A DNA stretch of 12,549 bases, taken from contig JBFJVD010000067.1 of assembly GCA_041624375.1 (NCBI GenBank), forward strand, positions 1-12,549. Reading direction: 5' to 3'. Every line of letters begins with the position of its first letter. Position 1 is the stretch's first letter. The notes beneath the pieces are model-generated. The model was given only the letters and a program-made list of their open reading frames with translations. It was not told where the DNA came from and made no database searches. The DNA comes from JBFJVD01 sp041624375. Lineage in GTDB: Bacteria; Chloroflexota; Anaerolineae; Anaerolineales; E44-bin32. Positions 6,192-12,549 of this stretch are shown here, in pieces. A program made the position numbers and the translations under genes.

Positions 6192-8835
6192 CGCTGAACG
6201 CTCGCAAGTCGGTCGCGAGGCTCTCCTGCTGCGCCTCGCGTTTCTATTCCTCGCGGGCTCGGCGTTCGCCATCGCGATTGCGCCAGCTGCCAGGCTCGGC
6301 GCCTGGAGCATCGACTCGCTCCGACTAGAACCGCTGGCTGTTCTCCCGATCTGGGCCGTGCTGGCATGGCTCGTGCGCCGGACGGCCGACCGGCATACGC
6401 CAAATCGGGATCCGTATTTACTTCCGGTAGGGATGCTCCTCACGGGTTGGGGGATGCTGCTGATCTGGCGCCTCAGTCCTGTTTTCGGGGCGCGGCAGAC
6501 CGGATGGTTCTTTGTGGCCTCCGTTCTGTTGCTTGAGATCCTGCGCGGCCCGAGCGACATGCGCTGGCTTCGCCGCTACCGATACCTGTGGCTGCTCGGC
6601 GGCCTGCTGCTCGTCGGCCTGACCCTCTTCTTCGGGACGAATCCATCCGGTGGCGATCCGCGGCTCTGGCTTGGCTGCTGTGGGCTCTACCTTCAGCCCT
6701 CCGAACCACTGCGCCTGCTGTTGGTAGGCTATCTGGCCGCTTACCTTTCCGATCGAATGGCCCTGGGTTGGTCACACAAGCATCCACGGCTCGGCCCCAC
6801 GCTGGCCCCACTGCTTGTGGTCTGGGGCCTATCTGTGGCGTTGCTGTTCGTCCAGCGCGATCTGGGTACAGCGACGCTGTTTCTTGGCGTCCTGGCGGTC
6901 TTGCTGTATGTGGCCTCAGGCCGCTGGCAGGTCCTGGCGGTCGCTGGCATCTTTGGCGTGGCAGGCGGAGTCATGGGCAATTTCCTCGTCCCGATCGTCC
7001 GGCTTCGGCTGATGGCCTGGCTGCAGCCCTGGATCGATCCGATCGGGAACGCCTATCAGACCATTCAGGCGCTGATCGCCATGGCCTCCGGCGGCATCCT
7101 GGGTTCCGGACCCGGCCTGGGTGCCCCCGGATTTGTTCCGGTGGCACACACGGATTTCGTTTTCGCCGCTGCGGTCGAGGAGTGGGGGATGATCGGGGGG
7201 ATCGCGCTGATCATGTTGTTCGCAGTCTTTATCTCTCGTGGCATCACGATTGCGCTGCGAACCGGTGACCCGTTCTCCGCGCTATTGGCAGTCGGGCTTT
7301 CGGTCACCCTCGGCCTGCAGGCAGTCTTGATCATTGGCGGTGTGACGCGGCTGCTGCCGCTCACGGGGGTCACCCTTCCGTTCGTTTCTTATGGGGGTTC
7401 ATCCCTGGTGACCAGCTTCATTGCCATGGCTATGCTGCTTAAGGTGTCGGGGAGCCGAGACCCGCGTCGCAGGGCGCTCGGTCCATTGCAGAATGTGCAA
7501 CTCGGTCTGGCGGCGGCCTGGGTTGCATTGGCGATTGCGCTGGGTTGGTGGGGCCTGGTTCGGGCCGGGACCCTGCAGGCGAGGACCGATAATCCCCGGC
7601 GGGCGCTGGCTGAGCGCTTCTCCCCCCGCGGCCACATCATGGATCGCTCAGGCGCCGAACTGGCGACCACCCTGGGCGTGCGCGGCAGTTACGAAAGGAC
7701 CTATGCCTCGGCGGCTGTCGCCTCTGTCGTCGGGTACGATTCGGCGCGCTATGGACAAGCAGGGATCGAGCAATCCATGGACCCTTTCTTGCGCGGCGAA
7801 GCGGGCTATGATCCATTCGCGATCTGGTGGCAGCGCGCCCTCACCAGCGCACCGCCAGCGGGGTTAGATGTTCGCCTGACGATCGATCTGGCTCTCCAGC
7901 AGCGGACGGCCGACCTGCTTGGCGGACTCCGCGGAGCCGTTGTTCTGCTGGATCCGGCGACAGGGGACATCCTGGCGCTGGTTTCCTCACCGAGCTTTGA
8001 TCCCAATCAGCTTGATGATGCCTGGTCCTCGCTGATCGAGAGTCCGGACGCCCCCCTCCTTAATCGTGCCAGTCAAAGCGTGTATCAACCCGGGACGATC
8101 ATGAATCCGTTCATCCTGGCCTGGGCAACCCAACAAGAGATCACGGCGCCGGACCGTGGGGTGGGGGATCTCACGGTCAGCGTTGCGCTCGATGGACTCA
8201 CCGTGCGCTGCGCGTCGGAGCCGCATGAGGGCGTGGCGCCTACGCTGGGATCGGCCGCACGATTTGGCTGTCCGGCACCCTTTGCGGAGATTGCCGCAAC
8301 CTGGGAGCCGACGGATCTGATTGCGTTGATTCAGGCCTTCCAGCTGGAGACCCCCGTACTCCTTCGGCTACCAGCGGGTGCAGGAGCCGACGTCGAGCTG
8401 CCCGAATCCCCCTCGGCGCAGCGATCCATGGCGCTCGGGCAGGGTGCACTCACTGTGAATCCGCTCCAGCTTGCGCGTGCGTTTGCCGCGCTCGCCGCGG
8501 GTGGCACCCTGCCGCCGATGCGGATCGTCGATGCCGTTCAGACCCCGGCCGGCGACTGGGAGCGCCTCCCAGCCCAGGAAGATCGACAGCCTCTCCTGGA
8601 TCCAGCCGTCGCCAATCGAGTGTTGCAGTCGATGCGCACCCATTCCGGGACCACTTCGGGGGCGATGGGCCGTGCCGTGCTCGGCGATCCAGAGATCCCG
8701 CTGGCCTGGTACCTTGGCGCGTCGATGGACGCCGCGCCAACTCGGATCGTTGTCGTTGTCCTTGAAGAGGCAGGCCCGGAAGAAGCACAGCGCATCGGAA
8801 TCCTCCTGCTTCAGGCGAGTTCCGGTCTCCCTTGA
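6169..8835 (+). CDS. SEDS (RodA/FtsW) polymerase fused to a class B PBP with degenerate active site
   Basis: 888 residues. Residues 20-430 are a multipass SEDS peptidoglycan glycosyltransferase: WLG...LQPSEP at 167-180, RDLGTA at 230-235, GLGAPGFVPVAHTDFVFA at 316-332 (D329 matches the conserved catalytic Asp), LPLTGVTLPFVSYGGSS at 396-412. A basic loop (429-436) and a further helix (442-464), the PBP anchor, follow. Then come class B PBP features: RGHIMDRSGAELA at 487-499, VVGYDSARYGQAGIE at 520-534, LTIDLALQ at 570-577, DPATGDILALVSSPSFDPN at 595-613, ALGQGALTVNPLQLA at 755-769. Catalytic motifs are absent: SxxK is TIMN (643-646), SxN is GCP (700-702), and the KTG region (834-839) reads GRAVLG. 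Start TTG 6169 overlaps mtnP by 23 bp; no better start is present. The SEDS half is likely active; the PBP half should not transpeptidate or bind beta-lactam covalently. Confidence 0.92.
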   Translation: MSIPIFLDAERSQVGREALLLRLAFLFLAGSAFAIAIAPAARLGAWSIDSLRLEPLAVLPIWAVLAWLVRRTADRHTPNRDPYLLPVGMLLTGWGMLLIWRLSPVFGARQTGWFFVASVLLLEILRGPSDMRWLRRYRYLWLLGGLLLVGLTLFFGTNPSGGDPRLWLGCCGLYLQPSEPLRLLLVGYLAAYLSDRMALGWSHKHPRLGPTLAPLLVVWGLSVALLFVQRDLGTATLFLGVLAVLLYVASGRWQVLAVAGIFGVAGGVMGNFLVPIVRLRLMAWLQPWIDPIGNAYQTIQALIAMASGGILGSGPGLGAPGFVPVAHTDFVFAAAVEEWGMIGGIALIMLFAVFISRGITIALRTGDPFSALLAVGLSVTLGLQAVLIIGGVTRLLPLTGVTLPFVSYGGSSLVTSFIAMAMLLKVSGSRDPRRRALGPLQNVQLGLAAAWVALAIALGWWGLVRAGTLQARTDNPRRALAERFSPRGHIMDRSGAELATTLGVRGSYERTYASAAVASVVGYDSARYGQAGIEQSMDPFLRGEAGYDPFAIWWQRALTSAPPAGLDVRLTIDLALQQRTADLLGGLRGAVVLLDPATGDILALVSSPSFDPNQLDDAWSSLIESPDAPLLNRASQSVYQPGTIMNPFILAWATQQEITAPDRGVGDLTVSVALDGLTVRCASEPHEGVAPTLGSAARFGCPAPFAEIAATWEPTDLIALIQAFQLETPVLLRLPAGAGADVELPESPSAQRSMALGQGALTVNPLQLARAFAALAAGGTLPPMRIVDAVQTPAGDWERLPAQEDRQPLLDPAVANRVLQSMRTHSGTTSGAMGRAVLGDPEIPLAWYLGASMDAAPTRIVVVVLEEAGPEEAQRIGILLLQASSGLP

Positions 8836-8860
8836 CCCTCCGGAGGCCGGCGACTACAAT
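8832..8860 (+). promoter_or_regulatory. Promoter of the ffh-rpsP-khpA-rimM operon
   Basis: TTGACC at 8832-8837 (five of six), a 17-bp spacer and TACAAT at 8855-8860 (five of six). The -35 box overlaps the stop codon of the upstream gene. The spacer carries a perfect 10-bp palindrome, CCTCCGGAGG at 8837-8846, which could be an operator half-site pair or chance. The start point should be near 8867, giving a leader of about 105 bases. Confidence 0.7.
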
Positions 8861-8895
8861 GAACCCGCTGAACCAAGCCTAGTCTGGCGTGCGTT

Positions 8896-8938
8896 CCGCC
8901 GACCGGTCGCAGTCGCAGGTTGACGCACCGATCGGCGG
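8896..8938 (+). promoter_or_regulatory. Stem-loop in the ffh leader
   Basis: CCGCCGACCGGT at 8896-8907 pairs with ACCGATCGGCGG at 8927-8938: 12 bp with one C-A mismatch, loop 19 nt. A small hairpin GCCC-AAA-GGGC follows at 8949-8959, just before the ribosome binding site GAGGGTGA (8964-8971). No T-run follows, so this is not a terminator. It could shield or present the ffh ribosome binding site. No known riboswitch or 4.5S/SRP RNA signature is recognised. Confidence 0.45.
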
Positions 8939-8971
8939 CTTCCGTGTCGCCCAAAGGGCACTCGAGGGTGA

Positions 8972-10300
8972 ATGTTTGAGACCCTGACCGATCGCTTGCA
9001 GGACGTCTTCCGCAACCTTGGGCGGCGTGGCAAACTGCGTCCGGAGGACGTGGATGCCGCGCTGCGCGAGATTCGGCTGGCGCTGCTCGAGGCCGATGTG
9101 CATTTCTCTGTGGTGAAGGCGTTGCTCGAGCGGGTGCGGGAACGGGCTCTCAGCGAGCAGGTTTCGCGGGCGCTGAACCCCGCCCAGCAAGTGATCCGCA
9201 TTATCCACGAAGAATTGATCCGTGTGCTGGGTGATCCGGCCCCACTGCAGCTGAGCGGACCGGCGCCACGAGTGGTCCTGCTGGTCGGCCTTCAAGGCTC
9301 TGGAAAGACGACCACCATCGCCAAGCTTGCCCGCCGGCTGCGCGGCGAGGGCGAACGCGTGCTGCTTGTGGCGGCGGACACTTATCGACCGGCCGCTGCG
9401 GAGCAGCTGAGCATCCTGGGCGAAGAGATTGGTCTTCCCGTATTCCACCAGGAAGGTCTTGGGCCGGTGTCGCTGGTCGAATCGGCAGTCCAGCAGGCCG
9501 CTCGCTCTGGCGTCACGGTTGTCCTGGTGGACACTGCAGGCCGATCGCAGCTCGACGACATGCTGATGAGCGAGCTCCAGTCCATGCGCGATCGAGTCCA
9601 GCCGGTCGAAGTTCTGCTCGTGGCCGACGCCATGACCGGCCAGGAAGCGGTCAACATCGCCACCGGATTTCACGAAGCGCTCGCGCTCACCGGTTTGATC
9701 CTGACCAAGATGGACGGCGATGCCCGCGGCGGCGCTGCGATCTCGATGCGCACGGTGACTGGCGTGCCAATCAAATTTCTCGGTCTCGGCGAAGCACGGA
9801 CCGAGCTCGATGTCTTTGAACCCGATCGACTGGCCTCGCGCATTCTGGGAATGGGCGACATCAAGGGTTTGGTCGAGAAGGCCGAGTCGGTCCTGGATGA
9901 AGAGGCGGCCGAGGTGCAGGTTGAGCGCCTGATCAAGGGCGAATTCACGCTGGAAGACTTCTCCCGCCAGCTGCAGCAGGTCCGTAAGATGGGTCCATTG
10001 GGCAAACTGCTCGAGTTGCTGCCAGGCGGTTTGGCAGCGATGTCAGCTCAGGTCGATGATGTGGTCGCTGAGCGCCAACTTGTTCGCACTCAGGCTATAC
10101 TGCAGTCGATGACCGTGCATGAGCGGCGCAAGCCGGAGGTTCTCAACGCCAGCAGGAAGCGTAGAATTGCCTCCGGTTCGGGCACCTCTGTTCAAGAGAT
10201 TAACCAGCTTCTGCGCCAGTATCGAGAGATGCGGCGCATGTTCAAGCAATTGGGCAAGCGCGGGCTGGGGGGAATGACCCTGCCAGGCCTGCGGAGATAG
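8972..10300 (+). CDS. ffh: Signal recognition particle GTPase Ffh
   Basis: Binds signal sequences on ribosomes together with SRP RNA and hands them to FtsY at the membrane. 442 residues, normal length. N domain about 1-95; G domain about 100-297 with G1 GLQGSGKT at 106-113, AADTYRPAAAEQL at 134-146, G3 DTAGR at 187-191, G4 TKMDGDARGG at 245-254 and GLGE at 271-274; M domain from about 325 with the RNA-binding SRKRRIASGSGTSVQEIN at 394-411. The usual Met-rich finger loop is modest. The ATG is preceded by GAGGGTGA. It heads a four-gene unit with rpsP, khpA and rimM, a common gene order in several bacterial phyla; it has its own promoter and a structured leader. Confidence 0.97.
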   Translation: MFETLTDRLQDVFRNLGRRGKLRPEDVDAALREIRLALLEADVHFSVVKALLERVRERALSEQVSRALNPAQQVIRIIHEELIRVLGDPAPLQLSGPAPRVVLLVGLQGSGKTTTIAKLARRLRGEGERVLLVAADTYRPAAAEQLSILGEEIGLPVFHQEGLGPVSLVESAVQQAARSGVTVVLVDTAGRSQLDDMLMSELQSMRDRVQPVEVLLVADAMTGQEAVNIATGFHEALALTGLILTKMDGDARGGAAISMRTVTGVPIKFLGLGEARTELDVFEPDRLASRILGMGDIKGLVEKAESVLDEEAAEVQVERLIKGEFTLEDFSRQLQQVRKMGPLGKLLELLPGGLAAMSAQVDDVVAERQLVRTQAILQSMTVHERRKPEVLNASRKRRIASGSGTSVQEINQLLRQYREMRRMFKQLGKRGLGGMTLPGLRR

Positions 10301-10417
10301 CTTGCCGGCATCCCACGCGGCGTTGTACGTGCCCTCCTTCCGGCACACCCCTCTCCAAGACTCGCCGCAGTGTGGGTAAGCCAATGATCCTAACCAACGA
10401 GGAGAGATAAGAGCACG

Positions 10418-11065
10418 ATGGTGAGAATACGATTGCGTCGAGTGGGAGCGCGAAATCAGCCGAGCTTCCGGATCGTTGCCACGGATCGACACAGCCCGCG
10501 CGACGGTCGGTTCCTCGAGATCTTGGGACACTACAACCCAAGAACGGAACCGGCGACGATCACGGTCGATGAATCGCGCCTGTTCCGCTGGCTCGAAAAC
10601 GGAGCCCAGCCGTCTGAGTCGGTGCGCCGAATTCTGGTGACCGTTGGCGCCTGGGATCGGTGGGAAAGATACAGGCAGGGCGAAGCGATCGAAGGCCTGC
10701 TCTCTGAAGCGGAAGCTCAGGTGGTTGAGATCGATCCGCGCACAAACCGGCCTGGCATGACTCGCCGGCGCCCCTCGAAGAAGGCGCGGGCGAAAGAGGC
10801 GGCCGAGGTCGAGGGCGCCCCGGTCTCAGAAGAGCCCGAGGCCGAGCCTGAGACGGCCGAAGCCGAGGCGCAGATTGCAGACGAAATGCCCGAGGATGCG
10901 GCGGACGAACCCCAAGCTTCGGCTGAAGAGGCTGCCGAGTCGGACGAAGCGGAGCCTGCAGAAGAAGAGCCCGCGGAGGAGGAAACCGACGCCGACGAGG
11001 AGGAGCAGCCAGAAGCTGAAGAAGACCAGGCTGAGCCCGACGAGGATGAAGAGAAAGAGGCCTAG
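10418..11065 (+). CDS. rpsP: Ribosomal protein S16 with long acidic C-terminal tail
   Basis: Small-subunit assembly protein. Residues 1-85 are a complete S16 core: MVRIRLRRVG, the IVATDRHSPRDGRFLEILGHYNP stretch at 19-41, and SVRRILVTVGAWD at 68-80. S16 is normally about 80-90 residues, with modest extensions known; this one has 215. Residues 112-127 are strongly basic (RRRPSKKARAK) and 128-215 are almost only Glu, Asp, Ala, Pro and Gln, ending EEKEA. The tail should be disordered and very acidic. It is in frame without interruption and is not a separate gene. GAGGAGAG (10399-10406) lies 11 bases before ATG 10418. It follows ffh by 117 bp, with only a small GTGCC/GGCAC hairpin (10329-10346) between. 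Confidence 0.95.
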   Translation: MVRIRLRRVGARNQPSFRIVATDRHSPRDGRFLEILGHYNPRTEPATITVDESRLFRWLENGAQPSESVRRILVTVGAWDRWERYRQGEAIEGLLSEAEAQVVEIDPRTNRPGMTRRRPSKKARAKEAAEVEGAPVSEEPEAEPETAEAEAQIADEMPEDAADEPQASAEEAAESDEAEPAEEEPAEEETDADEEEQPEAEEDQAEPDEDEEKEA

Positions 11066-11094
11066 CCAAGGCAGGCCGAACGAGGAGGCCCACT

Positions 11095-11334
11095 ATGGAG
11101 GCATCAGCTCGGGAATTGGTCGAATTCATCGCCAAATCGCTCGTCGAAGATCCCACGCAAGTCGATGTGGAGGAACGTCAAAGCCGCGGTCGAGTCCGCC
11201 TTAGCCTGAGTGTGGCCAAGGATGATATGGGACGGGTGATCGGACGCGGCGGGAGAGTCGCAAACGCGATTCGGACCCTCCTGCGAGTGCCAGCCTCTCG
11301 AGAAGGCGTTCGGGTTTCGCTCGACATCACCTGA
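11095..11334 (+). CDS. khpA: KhpA, KH-domain RNA-binding protein
   Basis: 79-residue single KH domain, the usual KhpA (YlqC) size. The RNA-gripping GxxG loop is at 46-53 (GRVIGRGG), followed by the helix RVANAIRTLLR. KhpA proteins act as homo- or heterodimers with KhpB/Jag as small-RNA chaperones and affect cell elongation and division in Gram-positive bacteria. Position between rpsP and rimM is the standard one and confirms identity. GAGGAGG at 11082-11088 stands 6 bases before the ATG. Confidence 0.94.
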   Translation: MEASARELVEFIAKSLVEDPTQVDVEERQSRGRVRLSLSVAKDDMGRVIGRGGRVANAIRTLLRVPASREGVRVSLDIT

Positions 11335-11337
11335 CCC

Positions 11338-11898
11338 ATGGGGACCCAGACCCCGGACGATCGCAAACAGGATCGCGCCCGGCAGCTGCCTGAATTCCTG
11401 GCCGTCGGGCGCGTTGTCCGTCCACATGGAGTCCGTGGCGGCCTCCTGGTCGAGCGCATCTCCGATCTGATTCAAGGTGTCAATGAAGGGCAGATCATCT
11501 TTCTTGGTGAAAGCCGAGTTCGCGGAACCGTGCGCTCCCTGCGGCCACATCGTGGCCAGTACCTCCTTCAGCTTGAAGAATTCCGTACGCGGGATGCTGT
11601 GGATGGTTGGCGGGACTGGAAGCTGTACCTTCGATTTGAGGAAACCGAACCGCTCCCTGAGGGCACCTACTATCACTGGCAGATTCTAGGACTCGACGTC
11701 GTGACAGAAGAGGGTGAGGCTCTGGGATCGGTCGCTCAGATCCTTGAGACTGGTGCAAACGACGTCTATATCGTTCGCAGCGACGCCGGTGAGGAACTCC
11801 TGCTTCCCGCAATCGAAGAGGTTGTCAAACTGGTGGATTTGGAGGCTGGCGTAATCAAGGTCCGCCTGCTTCCGGGATTGCGGACGGGAGGCGGCTAG
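11338..11898 (+). CDS. rimM: Ribosome maturation factor RimM
   Basis: 16S rRNA-processing factor that binds S19 in the 30S head. 186 residues, typical. N-terminal RimM barrel with LAVGRVVRPHGVRGGLLVE at 21-39; C-terminal PRC-barrel half with GTYYHWQILGLDVV at 109-122, GANDVYIVRS at 139-148, LLLPAIEEVV at 154-163 and the closing VRLLPGL. The ATG lies 3 bases after the khpA stop with no clear Shine-Dalgarno sequence, so translation probably depends on reinitiation after khpA. The first 17 residues are a charged extension. The usual next genes trmD and rplS are absent here. Confidence 0.95.
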   Translation: MGTQTPDDRKQDRARQLPEFLAVGRVVRPHGVRGGLLVERISDLIQGVNEGQIIFLGESRVRGTVRSLRPHRGQYLLQLEEFRTRDAVDGWRDWKLYLRFEETEPLPEGTYYHWQILGLDVVTEEGEALGSVAQILETGANDVYIVRSDAGEELLLPAIEEVVKLVDLEAGVIKVRLLPGLRTGGG

Positions 11899-11916
11899 CT
11901 CTGGGAGCGGGGTTGC

Positions 11917-11945
11917 TTGCTCGGCGATTCGCCCTATGGTACACT
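11917..11945 (+). promoter_or_regulatory. Promoter of the Roadblock/LC7 gene
   Basis: TTGCTC at 11917-11922, a 17-bp spacer and TACACT at 11940-11945, with TG one base before (TGGTACACT), an extended -10. The start point should be near 11952, giving a leader of about 38 bases before ATG 11990. This separates the gene from the ffh-rimM operon, although no terminator is visible after rimM and read-through is possible. Confidence 0.6.
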
Positions 11946-11989
11946 CTGCGAGGTTTGCAGGGGAGCACGACACCCACACTGAGAGTCCC

Positions 11990-12364
11990 ATGGAAAAGAC
12001 ACGCAACGACCTGATGGTCGAACGCCTGCGAGATTTGCAGGCCAACACGCCGGATGTTGAAGCTTCGGCGGTTGTGAGCGTTGACGGGCTGATCATCGCC
12101 TCTTCGCTTCCGGCGGGGGTAGAAGAAGATCGGGTGTCAGCCATGTCGGCCGCTATGCTGAGCCTGGGCGAGCGGATTTCCGGCGAACTGGGGCGCGGCT
12201 TGCTCGATGAGGTGTACATCCACGGCAATGACGGGTACGTCTTGTTAACTTCCGTGGGGCAGGAAGCCGTTCTGACGGTCCTGGCGCGTGAGCAGGCCAA
12301 GCTCGGCCTGGTGATGCTGGAGATGCGAAGGGCGTCAGAGGATCTTGAGGAACTTGTCGGATAG
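11990..12364 (+). CDS. Roadblock/LC7-domain protein (MglB-like)
   Basis: 124 residues, a single Roadblock/LC7 domain. After a short charged helix (1-20) come the family features: VEASAVVSVDGLIIASSLP at 23-41, the central helix DRVSAMSAAMLSLGERISGEL at 47-67, then VYIHGNDGYVLLTSVG at 75-90 and AVLTVLAR at 93-100. Bacterial members act as GAPs or scaffolds for small Ras-like GTPases (MglB with MglA), or pair with other LC7 proteins in polarity and signalling. No GTPase is present in the window, so the partner is unknown. ATG 11990 is preferred over the in-frame ATG at 11936, which lies upstream of the -10 box; the ribosome binding site is weak (GAGAG, 5 bases away). A strong terminator follows. 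Confidence 0.9.
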   Translation: MEKTRNDLMVERLRDLQANTPDVEASAVVSVDGLIIASSLPAGVEEDRVSAMSAAMLSLGERISGELGRGLLDEVYIHGNDGYVLLTSVGQEAVLTVLAREQAKLGLVMLEMRRASEDLEELVG

Positions 12365-12405
12365 GGACATGACTCCAAGAGGATTCCCAAAGATTCGCGC
12401 ACGAA

Positions 12406-12452
12406 GCGGTGGGGAGGTCGCCGGAACAACGGCCCTCCCCACCGCCCTTTTT
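12406..12452 (+). terminator. Strong intrinsic terminator or pyrG attenuator
   Basis: GCGGTGGGGAGG (12406-12417) pairs perfectly with CCTCCCCACCGC (12434-12445). Inside, after a 2-base bulge, GCCG (12420-12423) pairs with CGGC (12430-12433) around a GAACAA loop. Two C's and TTTTT (12448-12452) follow. It works only on the plus strand. It ends the Roadblock gene transcript, but lies only 35 bp before pyrG and thus inside its leader if pyrG is transcribed from upstream. Confidence 0.88.
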
Positions 12453-12487
12453 ATCGCCACCCGAATGCAAGGAGGAGGTGCAAGGCG

Positions 12488-12549
12488 ATGACGAAGTACA
12501 TCTTTCTCACAGGCGGCGTGGTCAGCTCCGTCGGCAAGGGCGTGACGGC
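12488..12549 (+). CDS. pyrG: CTP synthase, N-terminal fragment cut by the window edge
   Basis: Amidates UTP to CTP using glutamine and ATP. Only the first 20 codons are visible, but MTKYIFLTGGVVSSVGKG is the almost invariant PyrG N-terminus with the ATP-binding GGVVSSVGKG loop. ATG 12488 follows an excellent ribosome binding site, GGAGGAGGTG at 12471-12480. No promoter is clear in the 35 bp between the terminator and the ATG, so pyrG is expressed either by read-through of that hairpin or from a promoter I could not recognise. Confidence 0.93.
   Translation, partial: MTKYIFLTGGVVSSVGKGVT

Noticed and set aside
8867..8971. ffh leader as an SRP RNA (ffs) gene
   Set aside because: It lacks the conserved SRP RNA apical domain (GNRA-type tetraloop with the asymmetric loop) and is only a leader-sized segment.
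10096..10111. TATACT followed 7 bases later by an in-frame ATG inside ffh, as in the leaderless promoters; would yield a 63-residue M-domain fragment
   Set aside because: The Met and surrounding residues are conserved in Ffh generally, so coding constraint explains them, and there is no -35 element. Chance match is more likely.
10560..11156. 198-codon minus-strand frame opposite rpsP
   Set aside because: Its Pro/Arg/Leu-rich translation is only the complement of the Glu/Ala-rich S16 tail.

Overview
The window is GC-rich, gene-dense bacterial chromosome with almost no gaps. Gene content points to Chloroflexota (Anaerolineae-like), at moderate confidence: an archaeal-type RtcB/archease pair, FhaA/FhaB-like FHA proteins beside a RodA/PbpA-type protein, a stand-alone Roadblock/LC7 gene next to pyrG, and several promoters placed so that the mRNA would be leaderless. 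No RNA gene, CRISPR array, insertion sequence or phage gene was seen. This is core genome, not an island.

Layout. (1) 1-920: 3' three quarters of tyrS, converging with 8 bp to spare on (2) 2820-929, minus strand: archease and rtcB, an RNA repair pair joined by a GTGA overlap. (3) 2821-2882: a 62-bp divergent control region with back-to-back -10 boxes; both mRNAs are predicted to start at or very near the start codon. (4) 2883-5055: three FHA genes, two tandem FhaA-like paralogues (each with its own promoter) and a membrane-anchored FhaB-like protein overlapping the second by ATGA. (5) 5056-5324: a 269-bp gap with a weak hairpin and a promoter. (6) 5325-8835: MTA phosphorylase overlapping an 888-codon gene that fuses a SEDS (RodA/FtsW) polymerase to a class B PBP. 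(7) 8836-11898: ffh-rpsP-khpA-rimM, a translation/secretion operon with a near-consensus promoter and a structured leader. (8) 11917-12364: Roadblock/LC7 gene with its own promoter, then a strong intrinsic terminator. (9) 12488-end: first codons of pyrG.

How the genes work together. Regions 4-6 look like a compressed version of the actinobacterial fhaA-fhaB-pstP-rodA-pbpA-pknA-pknB cell-wall locus: phosphothreonine readers next to a peptidoglycan polymerase, without a kinase or phosphatase in the window. The main surprise is that the fused PBP has lost all three transpeptidase motifs (SxxK, SxN, KTG), while the SEDS half keeps its signature motifs, including the conserved Asp of HTDF. The natural reading is a one-chain polymerase with a built-in, catalytically dead PBP acting as structural activator. 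A second oddity is ribosomal protein S16 with a roughly 100-residue basic-then-acidic tail.
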